A program made the position numbers and the translations under genes. From positions 1 to 7,244 of the forward strand of contig QKII01000251.1 in the NCBI GenBank assembly GCA_003249625.1: a stretch of 7,244 nt of DNA, written 5' to 3'. Below are positions 1-5,000 of the stretch, piece by piece (the stretch's first letter is position 1; each line of letters starts with the position of its first letter). The stretch comes from Propionivibrio sp. GTDB lineage: Bacteria > Pseudomonadota > Gammaproteobacteria > Burkholderiales > Rhodocyclaceae. A model generated the notes under the pieces. It did no database searches. It was not told the DNA's origin and worked only from the letters and a program-made list of their open reading frames with translations.

Positions 1-174
1 GTACACGAGCGCAAACGACAGTGCGAACAGACCCCACACATAGATCTCAGCGATGAACACCCGCTGGTAGTCGGCTACGAGCCAAGGCAAGATGATGAGC
101 GCCGCTGCCGTCACTGCGGGAGCCAGCCACTGCATGCGCGCAGGCAGCGGCAATGCGTTTGCGGCAATATTCAC
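1..174 (-). CDS. livM: LivM-type ABC transporter permease, N-terminal part (cut by window edge)
   Basis: The first 58 codons are visible; the rest lies beyond position 1. It should be the second membrane subunit of a branched-chain amino acid/amide/urea-type (HAAT) ABC importer, pairing with LivH in the inner membrane. The start is taken as GTG at 174-172 because GGAG lies 6 nt upstream (184-181) and the GTG overlaps the livH stop in a GTGA (174-171), which is typical of translationally coupled genes. An ATG 13 codons further in (135-133) is a less supported alternative. The peptide has a hydrophobic segment at about residues 17-33, then ADYQRVFIAEIYVWGLFALSF-like sequence (residues 34-54) leading into a second membrane segment. 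That pattern is familiar from LivM proteins just before their conserved glycine-rich motif, which lies outside the window. The substrate cannot be told from this fragment. Confidence 0.82.
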   Translation of the reverse strand, partial: MNIAANALPLPARMQWLAPAVTAAALIILPWLVADYQRVFIAEIYVWGLFALSFALVY

Positions 175-1028
175 CGGGTGCTCCGCGCGAAAATGCCTTG
201 GGGCCGCAGTAACAGCACAACGCTCATGAGGATTAGCGAGACAATACGGGCGGTTGTCGGCTCAGCAAAGCTCGTGATGATCCCTTCCATGACTGCCAAC
301 AGGACCGCTGCCGCCGCGGTGCCTGGTAAGTTGCCGAGTCCTCCGATGATCACCGCCATAAAACACAACGGCAAAACGTCCAGGCCGAGACGGAACTCTA
401 CGGTGGTGATCGGAGCAGCCACCACGCCGCCCAACATGGCAAGGGCTGTACCGAGACCGAAGGTAACGACGAACACAGTCTGCGACGGCACACCCATGGC
501 GATGGCCATTTCCCGGTCCTGGCGTACCGCACGCATCCATGTACCGAACTTGGTCCTGTGCAGAAACAGAAAAAATGCCGCGATGGCGACGATCGCAACA
601 GCCGCTGCAAATAGCCTGTAGACCTGGTAGTCGAGATTCAAAATCGGCACCGTCAGGCCGATAGGATCGAGGATGCGCTTCGGCGTGGCGCCGAACGTCG
701 CCCGTACGCTCTCCTGCAGGATGAGGGAAAGACCGAAAGTCGCGACGATAGACAGCGCGGCAAAATTCTCGATCGGGCGCATCACTACCCGTTCGGTCAA
801 GGATCCGAGGACAAAACCGATGACGGGGACGATAAGGAAAGCGATCCAGAAGTTATCGGTGTACTGAATCAGGGTCCACGCGAAGACGGTCCCCACCATG
901 AAGAAATCGCCGTGGGCGACGTTAATGATGTCTAGCAGCCCAAAGATGATAGACAGGCCCAGCGCGATAAGGGCGATGATCAGCCCCCACACCAAGCCGT
1001 TCATGGCGAGAATCAGGAGAAGCTCCAA
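171..1028 (-). CDS. livH: LivH-type branched-chain amino acid/amide ABC transporter permease
   Basis: This is an inner-membrane permease subunit of a HAAT-family ABC importer. With the chosen TTG start it is 285 aa, close to the usual LivH length of about 290. It is very hydrophobic, with about eight membrane segments (roughly residues 3-30, 41-56, 61-78, 90-105, 136-156, 184-206, 218-248, 261-275). Family landmarks are GLLDIINVAHGDFFMVG at 30-46, the cytoplasmic coupling loop around GTWMRAVRQDREMAIAMGVP (162-181), which contacts the ATPase, and the terminal LLLRPQGIF (272-280). The open frame continues up to an ATG at 1082. However, TTG at 1028-1026 has AAGGAGG (1040-1034) 5 nt upstream, and the extra 18 residues of the longer form are charged and unlike LivH. 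An internal ATG at 1004-1002 lacks a comparable site. It overlaps livM by 4 nt and is divergent from a TrmB-type regulator. The substrate is not determinable: branched-chain amino acids, amides, urea and aromatic acids are all possible. Confidence 0.93.
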   Translation of the reverse strand: MELLLILAMNGLVWGLIIALIALGLSIIFGLLDIINVAHGDFFMVGTVFAWTLIQYTDNFWIAFLIVPVIGFVLGSLTERVVMRPIENFAALSIVATFGLSLILQESVRATFGATPKRILDPIGLTVPILNLDYQVYRLFAAAVAIVAIAAFFLFLHRTKFGTWMRAVRQDREMAIAMGVPSQTVFVVTFGLGTALAMLGGVVAAPITTVEFRLGLDVLPLCFMAVIIGGLGNLPGTAAAAVLLAVMEGIITSFAEPTTARIVSLILMSVVLLLRPQGIFARSTR

Positions 1029-1033
1029 ACCCC

Positions 1034-1040
1034 CCTCCTT
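1034..1040 (-). promoter_or_regulatory. Ribosome binding site that decides the livH start
   Basis: AAGGAGG on the minus strand matches the anti-Shine-Dalgarno complement over seven bases. It sits 5 nt before TTG (1028-1026), which is why the TTG is preferred over ATG at 1082. Confidence 0.75.
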
Positions 1041-1127
1041 CCTCCAGAAACACCTCGAGGAGTGTCTTCTTATAAAAGTCATTATTGCGAAAAACCCGGG
1101 ACCGCCGGAAGCGTTTCGCCAGTTAAA

Positions 1128-1147
1128 TTGCTAAAATTTTTTAGCAA
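1128..1147. promoter_or_regulatory. Perfect 20-bp palindrome, putative operator of the divergent TrmB-type regulator
   Basis: TTGCTAAAA, a 2-bp TT spacer, then TTTTAGCAA form a perfect 9-bp inverted repeat in the gap between livH and the regulator gene. It ends 18 bp before the regulator ATG and lies about 100 bp from the livH start. The left arm contains TAAAAT (1132-1137), a 5/6 match to a sigma-70 -10 box on the plus strand, so a protein bound here could block the regulator's own promoter. No good -35 box is visible at the right distance. Assignment to the adjacent regulator is inference from position and symmetry. As DNA it could also cruciform, but the AT-rich symmetric arms are typical of a dimeric HTH site. 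Confidence 0.65.
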
Positions 1148-1165
1148 CAAAGACCTACCATCGCC

Positions 1166-1999
1166 ATGGATATTCAGCAGGAGTTGATGGATATCGGCCT
1201 CACGGACAAGGAGGCCGCCGCCTACCTGGTGCTGCTGCGCTTCGGTACCCGATCGACCAGCTATGTGGCGCAGAAGGCCAGGCTTAACCGAGGCACGGCG
1301 TACGTTGCCTTACACTCGCTACTGGCCAAGGGGCTCGTCGCGAAGGCCAGCAAGCGCAAGGTGCAACACTTCAGTGCGCTCGACCCGGAACACTTGCTCG
1401 ATTTCCTCGGTCGCCGCGCGTCGGAAATCCGTCGTCACACGGAGAAGGCCCGTACCTTTATGGGGCAGCTGCGCATGCTTGGGGAACCGGCCGCCAGTAG
1501 ACCGAAGATCGAATTTTTCGAAGGCGTGGAAGCGGCTCGCACAGCGCTCGAAGACACGCTGACAGCGAAGGAGAAAACGCTTCGCGCATTCCTGTCCATC
1601 GAGGACATCGGCGAGTTTCTCGGGTCCGAGTTCTTCGACGAATATACGACTAGACGAGCCAAGGCCGGATACGAGCTCCATGCCATACGGACGCTGGAAA
1701 AAGATAAGGAGGCGATGTCGAAGAGCCGCTATGCGAAACGCCTCGTCTCATCCCGCAAGGAAAAGCGCATCGTGCGTCACGTCAGCGAGGAACTCGCCTT
1801 CCCAATGACGATGTACATGTACGATGACAAGGTTACGGTCATCTCCTCGAAGGACGAGGAATTCGCCTTGATCATCCAAAGCCATGAGTTCACCGAGATG
1901 CAGAAGAAGCTGTTCTTGCTGATCTGGCAGTCCCTGGAACACGAAGTCTCTGCCCCTAGTCTTGGTCCAAGGGCACCGGCGAAGCCGGCGCAGACCTAG
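1166..1999 (+). CDS. TrmB-family HTH transcriptional regulator, divergent from livHM
   Basis: This is a 277-aa soluble protein with an N-terminal winged helix-turn-helix of the TrmB type. Residues 6-22 (ELMDIGLTDKEAAAYLV) form the first helices, residues 30-39 (STSYVAQKAR) the positioning helix, 41-55 (NRGTAYVALHSLLAK) the likely recognition helix, and 56-70 the wing. A helical linker (about 74-105) leads to a C-terminal sensor domain (about 113-260) beginning KIEFFEGVEAARTALEDTL. That is the pattern of TrmB-like proteins whose C-terminal region is distantly PLD-like and binds ligand. The last 15 residues are Pro/Ala-rich and probably disordered. ATG 1166 is used because it is the first ATG and directly starts the HTH. 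No strong Shine-Dalgarno is visible, so the leader may be short. Its location next to livHM and a 20-bp palindrome suggests local control of that transporter plus autoregulation. Ligand and direction of control are unknown. Confidence 0.88.
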   Translation: MDIQQELMDIGLTDKEAAAYLVLLRFGTRSTSYVAQKARLNRGTAYVALHSLLAKGLVAKASKRKVQHFSALDPEHLLDFLGRRASEIRRHTEKARTFMGQLRMLGEPAASRPKIEFFEGVEAARTALEDTLTAKEKTLRAFLSIEDIGEFLGSEFFDEYTTRRAKAGYELHAIRTLEKDKEAMSKSRYAKRLVSSRKEKRIVRHVSEELAFPMTMYMYDDKVTVISSKDEEFALIIQSHEFTEMQKKLFLLIWQSLEHEVSAPSLGPRAPAKPAQT

Positions 2000-2000
2000 G

Positions 2001-2190
2001 GCGGTTTTCTTTTGGTTCATTTTCTTTGGGCGGCCAAAGAAAATGAACCCGTCGCACGGGGGTGGGTGAAGCGGAGATGTGACGAGGGTCCAGTGGTCGT
2101 CCCGCTGAACGGGCTCGTCACGGATGGCGAGCCCCGGACTTGCAAGCGAGAGCAGGGACAGCGGAGCGAAGCAAGCCCGTTCAAGAATAA
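2001..2190. repeat. Palindrome-rich non-coding element, probable dispersed chromosomal repeat
   Basis: This stretch fills most of the 315-bp gap between the regulator gene and the beta-helix gene and shows no credible gene. It opens with a perfect 16-bp stem-loop (2014-2049). It also contains GGGCTCG/CGAGCCC (2111-2117 and 2128-2134) and GAACGGGC/GCCCGTTC (2107-2114 and 2175-2182), so a second nested stem spans about 2107-2182. Such compact nested palindromes next to a gene end resemble REP- or MITE-like elements. From memory, similar stem-loops built around a TTTTCTTTGG/CCAAAGAAAA core are abundant in beta- and gammaproteobacterial genomes. Only one copy lies in this window, so repetitiveness is inferred. 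The remaining 2191-2314 holds a short direct repeat and the leader of the next gene. Confidence 0.55.
2014..2049. repeat. Perfect 16-bp inverted repeat with 4-nt loop
   Basis: GGTTCATTTTCTTTGG (2014-2029) and CCAAAGAAAATGAACC (2034-2049) are exact reverse complements around GCGG. It begins 14 bp after the stop codon of the TrmB-type gene. It has no T-tract after the stem on the plus strand, so it is not a canonical intrinsic terminator, although such a stem could protect a transcript 3' end. Confidence 0.9.
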
Positions 2191-2210
2191 TGCGACACCT
2201 CTAAACAATG

Positions 2211-2229
2211 TGTAAGTAATCTGTAAGTA
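2211..2229. repeat. Short direct repeat TGTAAGTA with 11-bp period
   Basis: TGTAAGTA occurs at 2211-2218 and again at 2222-2229. The 11-bp period puts both on the same face of the helix, about 90-100 bp upstream of the beta-helix gene start. It could be a tandem activator site, but no known consensus is recognised and chance is possible. Confidence 0.35.
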
Positions 2230-2302
2230 GTTCCCCTGAAGAGTAGTGGTCTACGATCGCGGAGCAGTATCGGTTCAATAATATCCACACTTCACCAATG
2301 TC

Positions 2303-2308
2303 AGGGGG
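2303..2308 (+). promoter_or_regulatory. Ribosome binding site of the beta-helix gene
   Basis: AGGGGG lies 6 nt before ATG 2315 and supports that start, which also gives a clean signal peptide. Confidence 0.6.
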
Positions 2309-2314
2309 TGTCAC

Positions 2315-3742
2315 ATGTTCACGTGTCTTAAGAAGACTTCATTTGTAGTGTCCCTTCTTAGCTTGCTTGCCCTCACGGGTATCCCGCCAAGCGCCTTGGC
2401 TGCACCGGGAGACGGCGTGCCGTTTCAGGCTTTGCAGGCCCAGATCGACGAGCTCAAGGAAGCGTTACGAGAGATTAGAGATAGAGACTTCGGCGACAAA
2501 GAGGTGACGGTTAACTGTGTTGATGTGTCAATCGCTGACGCGCTGATGCTAGCCGGTAGCGCCAAGCGCGTGATCATTACCGTCACGGGCCAATGCAACG
2601 AAACAGTCAATCTCACACGTGATGATGTAACACTTCTCGGGGGCTCGGGCACGATCACCGGCTCTATCACCCTTGACGGGGCGCATCGCATCGTGATCGA
2701 CGGGTTGACGCTGCTAGGCGGCATTGCGGCTACACGGGGAGCGACCGTACTCATCCAAAATTCGATGATCGATGTTGGCAGCGACGTTGCCATTTTGGTC
2801 AACCATGGGAGTTTCGCTGAGATCGTCAACAATCCGCTGATTCGAAGCGACCTAAACTGCGCTGTTCAAGCGAGCGATGGCGGCGAGGTGAGGATGCAAG
2901 GCAACCCGATGGTTCAGTCAAACCAAATCAGTAACGTTATCTGTTCAACGCTCGGGCTGTTTCGCCGAGGTCTGGCCCGCTTGCGTGGCGGAAATACGTT
3001 CGTCAACGACGTAGGAGGCGATGTCTTCACTCTGAACGATGGGTCAGTTATGCGCCAAGACGGAGGTGTCGATTCCTTCCGGGGAAACGGCCTCATCACG
3101 CGCATGAGCAATGCCGAGATGCGCAGCGCGCAGTTCGCTGGGAACAGTCTGGAGGTAGGACATAATTCTTCCGTGCGATTTCGAAACTCAGCGGTAAGCG
3201 GCGAGCTGACCATCTACGCCAACTCCGATGGTGAATTTAGCACCAATACAACGTTAAACGGCAAGCTGTCGATCTTCGGCACGTCCAATGTTGTACTTCT
3301 CAACAATACAACGATGACCGGACCGATGGAGGTAGGTCAAGTCTCGACCCTGCTATTTCAAGACTCGGTGCTAAACGGCCAGCTGCAAATCTACGCCATG
3401 GCCAATGCTGAACTTAATCAAAATACAGTGATGAACGGATTTATTAGCGTTCTCCAGAACTCGAACGTTCTGGTGAGACCCGGCAACACCGTCAATGGAG
3501 ACATCATCATTGGTAAGCGCTCACAGGCCTTCTTCGATTTCGACGGCATCGGCGGTACTGTCAATGGCAACATCATTTGCGATGTAGCGACGAGTCCGCG
3601 TAACCCTTTCCTCGGGTTGCAACTGGTGGATTCCGTCTTCCGTGCGCCTATTGTGACCACCCAGAACGACTTTGCGTTTGCATACCGAGGTGCGGTGGTC
3701 GGCCAACCGTTAGGCACGGTCAGTTTCTCAAACTGTAACTGA
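2315..3742 (+). CDS. Secreted right-handed parallel beta-helix repeat protein, function unknown
   Basis: This 475-aa protein opens with a Sec signal peptide: KK at 6-7, a hydrophobic core at 10-22, and a probable signal peptidase I site after ALA at 29 or after A30. Cys4 is too early and lacks a lipobox, so it is not a lipoprotein. Residues 37-58 (FQALQAQIDELKEALREIRDRD) form a short amphipathic coiled coil that could drive oligomerisation. From about 63 on the sequence is beta-strand/turn: TVNCVDVSIADALMLAG, then NVTL-like turns (DDVTLLGGSGTITGS, 103-117) and GLTLLGG, typical of pectate-lyase-like helices. Residues 291-420 form six clear coils of about 20 residues, each with an N-G turn (for example NTTLNGKLSI at 311, SVLNGQLQIY at 351, NTVNGDIIIG at 391). 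Six cysteines remain after cleavage (68, 94, 182, 210, 422, 474) and could form disulfides. No lyase catalytic set, autotransporter barrel or sorting signal is visible. It appears monocistronic, with its own terminator, and is lower in G+C than oxyR/katG. It may act in the periplasm or be exported; a role in carbohydrate or surface binding is speculation. Confidence 0.85.
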   Translation: MFTCLKKTSFVVSLLSLLALTGIPPSALAAPGDGVPFQALQAQIDELKEALREIRDRDFGDKEVTVNCVDVSIADALMLAGSAKRVIITVTGQCNETVNLTRDDVTLLGGSGTITGSITLDGAHRIVIDGLTLLGGIAATRGATVLIQNSMIDVGSDVAILVNHGSFAEIVNNPLIRSDLNCAVQASDGGEVRMQGNPMVQSNQISNVICSTLGLFRRGLARLRGGNTFVNDVGGDVFTLNDGSVMRQDGGVDSFRGNGLITRMSNAEMRSAQFAGNSLEVGHNSSVRFRNSAVSGELTIYANSDGEFSTNTTLNGKLSIFGTSNVVLLNNTTMTGPMEVGQVSTLLFQDSVLNGQLQIYAMANAELNQNTVMNGFISVLQNSNVLVRPGNTVNGDIIIGKRSQAFFDFDGIGGTVNGNIICDVATSPRNPFLGLQLVDSVFRAPIVTTQNDFAFAYRGAVVGQPLGTVSFSNCN

Positions 3743-3762
3743 TAGGCTGGACAAAAATGCAT

Positions 3763-3792
3763 AGGCCCGCCCCGTGCGGGCCTTTTCTTTTC
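3763..3792 (+). terminator. Intrinsic (Rho-independent) terminator of the beta-helix gene
   Basis: AGGCCCGC (3763-3770) pairs with GCGGGCCT (3776-3783) around the loop CCCGT, and the stem is followed by TTTTCTTTT (3783-3791). It lies about 20 nt after the stop codon, so it should isolate this gene from oxyR downstream. Confidence 0.93.
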
Positions 3793-3901
3793 CAGTGTTG
3801 TCACCTATTCAACCGCTAGAGTGACTCATGAGATGAGCCTGCCTTGTTCTTAGCATCAGCATCTGACACCATTAATTGGATCATTTGATGGAACCTAACC
3901 G

Positions 3902-3916
3902 ATAGTCAGAAACTAT
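3902..3916. promoter_or_regulatory. Putative OxyR binding dyad in the oxyR promoter (autoregulation)
   Basis: ATAG (3902-3905), seven bases, CTAT (3913-3916) exactly matches one half of the published OxyR tetramer consensus (four such elements spaced by N7). With flanking bases the dyad is GATAG-N7-CTATC. It ends 19 bp before the oxyR start, where binding would block transcription or early elongation, as in OxyR autorepression. Continuing the N7 register downstream gives ACAG at 3924-3927 (3/4 match), but the fourth element is not conserved. An 8-bp direct repeat GATGGAAC (3887-3894 and 3918-3925, 31 bp apart) brackets the dyad. No convincing -35/-10 pair is identified, although TTGGAT at 3876-3881 could be a -35. 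The rest of 3793-3900 shows nothing else. Confidence 0.7.
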
Positions 3917-3935
3917 CGATGGAACAGACGCCGAA

Positions 3936-4916
3936 ATGAACCTGCGGGACCTGAAATATCTGGCGGCCGTCGCTGACAAGCGTCACTTTGGTCGGGCCGC
4001 CGAGGCCTGCCACGTAAGTCAGCCCACACTCTCCGCGCAGATCAAGAAACTCGAGGAGCGGCTCGGCATAGCGATCTTCGAGCGCACGAACAAGTCCGTA
4101 AGCGTGACCGCTATCGGCGAAGAGATACTCCGGCATGCGCGCCGCGCGCTCGAGGAGGCCGAACAGATCGAAGCGCTCGCCAAAACGCGCGGGGACCCGA
4201 TGGCCGGCCCGCTACGCCTCGGGGTGATCCCCACGCTGAGCCCTTACCTCATGCCCTTGCTATTGCAGCCCCTGAAAAAACGCTACCCGAAACTGCGCGT
4301 GGTGCTATCGGAAGAGATCACGGAACGGCTGCTGCAGCGGCTGCGCGAACACTCGATCGACGCCGCGCTGATCGCGACAGCGGTCTCGGATGCGGAGCTC
4401 GCCAGCATGGCGCTATTCGATGAGCCGTTCTGGCTCGTGCTACCGAGCAAGCACGCACTCTACAACCACGACGACATTTCGGCTGCCGAGCTGCGCGAGC
4501 TCGATCTGTTGCTTCTCGCCGAGGGGCATTGCTTGACGGATCAAGTGCTCGATGTCTGCCGCAAAGTCGGTAACGCGACCACGGGTGAAGGCGCGGACCT
4601 GCGAGCGGCCAGCCTCGAAACGTTGCTCCCGCTCGTGGGTGCCGGCATGGGCTGCACGCTCGTGCCGGCGCTGGCGCTACGCGGCGCTTGGACGACGGAC
4701 CTCGGCGTCGTCGCCCGGCAGCTCAACATCCCCTCGGCACGCCGGCGCGTCGCGCTCGTCTATCGGCACTCGTTCCCGCGCACGCAGGCGTTGCGCGCGC
4801 TTGCCGACGTCATCGTCGAGCACCTACCCAACACCGTGAAACCGCTGTACCGCCGGCAGGCGCCAGGCGGGGGCGCCCGGCCCACCCGCGCGCGGCGGCG
4901 GCGCGCCGCCGGCTGA
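3936..4916 (+). CDS. oxyR: OxyR, LysR-type hydrogen peroxide sensor/regulator
   Basis: This 326-aa LysR-family regulator has an N-terminal winged HTH (residues 1-60: MNLRDLKYLAAVADKRHFG, then AAEACHVSQPTLSAQIKKLEERLG with the recognition helix at about 28-42). A linker helix (about 58-88) leads to a periplasmic-binding-protein-like sensor domain from about 92. The peroxide-sensing region LLLLAEGHCLTDQVLDVC places cysteines at exactly 199 and 208, as in E. coli OxyR, where peroxide drives their disulfide. Thr100 (GVIPT) and His198, which help activate Cys199 in E. coli, are present, and one of Arg269-271 probably serves as E. coli Arg266. SLETLLPLVGAGMGCTLVPALAL (226-248) is also typical. The protein is about 20 residues longer than the 305-aa E. 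coli protein because of a Gly/Arg/Ala-rich tail (309-326). The start matches the family N-terminus; the upstream Shine-Dalgarno is weak (GGA at 3921). It lies directly upstream of katG in the same direction, with its own predicted OxyR dyad. Confidence 0.96.
   Translation: MNLRDLKYLAAVADKRHFGRAAEACHVSQPTLSAQIKKLEERLGIAIFERTNKSVSVTAIGEEILRHARRALEEAEQIEALAKTRGDPMAGPLRLGVIPTLSPYLMPLLLQPLKKRYPKLRVVLSEEITERLLQRLREHSIDAALIATAVSDAELASMALFDEPFWLVLPSKHALYNHDDISAAELRELDLLLLAEGHCLTDQVLDVCRKVGNATTGEGADLRAASLETLLPLVGAGMGCTLVPALALRGAWTTDLGVVARQLNIPSARRRVALVYRHSFPRTQALRALADVIVEHLPNTVKPLYRRQAPGGGARPTRARRRRAAG
4896..4911. repeat. 16-bp perfect GC-only palindrome at the 3' end of oxyR
   Basis: CGGCGGCGCGCCGCCG is its own reverse complement and encodes part of the Arg/Ala tail of OxyR. 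It has no T-tract after it, so it is not a normal intrinsic terminator, although the transcript could fold here. Confidence 0.6.
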
Positions 4917-4934
4917 CTGGCCGCCCCGAGTACG

Positions 4935-4971
4935 ATTTATAATATCTATCGTTTCGTTAGAAACAATCCAT
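4935..4971. promoter_or_regulatory. Putative OxyR tetramer binding site upstream of katG
   Basis: In the exact N7 register of the OxyR consensus (ATAG-N7-CTAT-N7-ATAG-N7-CTAT) the sequence reads ATTT (4935-4938), CTAT (4946-4949), TTAG (4957-4960), CCAT (4968-4971), which is 12 of 16 matches. It lies between oxyR and katG and immediately upstream of a plausible weak promoter. That is the usual geometry for OxyR activation by contact with RNA polymerase. The consensus is established knowledge; occupancy of this site is inference. Confidence 0.68.
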
Positions 4972-5000
4972 TGGATTAATCCTTCCCAGATCCCTACCCT
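4971..5000 (+). promoter_or_regulatory. Candidate sigma-70 promoter of katG
   Basis: TTGGAT (4971-4976, 3/6 match to TTGACA), an 18-bp spacer, then TACCCT (4995-5000, 3/6 match to TATAAT). It is weak on its own, as expected for an activator-dependent promoter, and abuts the OxyR box. A start near 5007 would give a leader of roughly 155 nt. TTGGAT overlaps a 10-bp palindrome GGATTAATCC (4973-4982). Confidence 0.4.

Noticed and set aside
178..621. 147-aa plus-strand open frame opposite livH
   Set aside because: It is antisense to a clear permease gene with family motifs; its composition reflects the complementary frame.
1319..1686. Minus-strand open frames of 120 and 83 aa opposite the TrmB-type gene
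   Set aside because: They are shadows of a gene with a clear HTH domain and have no start signals.
1978..1995. CCGGC-GAA-GCCGG stem near the end of the TrmB-type gene as a terminator
   Set aside because: The stem is only 5 bp and the nearest T-rich stretch is about 15-20 nt further on.
2014..2049. Stem-loop as an intrinsic terminator for the TrmB-type gene
   Set aside because: The stem is strong but no T-run follows it on the plus strand, and the T-run before it is on the wrong side; no minus-strand gene would use it either.
2012..2215. Open frames of 67 aa (plus) and 63 aa (minus) in the intergenic region
   Set aside because: They run through the perfect hairpin and nested palindromes, have no convincing ribosome site and no recognisable protein features; the palindromes explain the open frames.
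3181..3570. Spaced repeats as a CRISPR array or minisatellite
   Set aside because: The repeats are diverged, contiguous, in frame and encode beta-helix coils; there are no identical repeat units and no spacers.
2315..3742. Beta-helix protein as a pectate lyase or polysaccharide lyase
   Set aside because: The fold pattern fits, but no calcium-binding Asp cluster or catalytic Arg/Lys/His arrangement of the known lyase families could be picked out.
3416..3804. 128-aa minus-strand open frame opposite the end of the beta-helix gene
   Set aside because: It runs through the terminator hairpin and is antisense to a gene with signal peptide, ribosome site and terminator.
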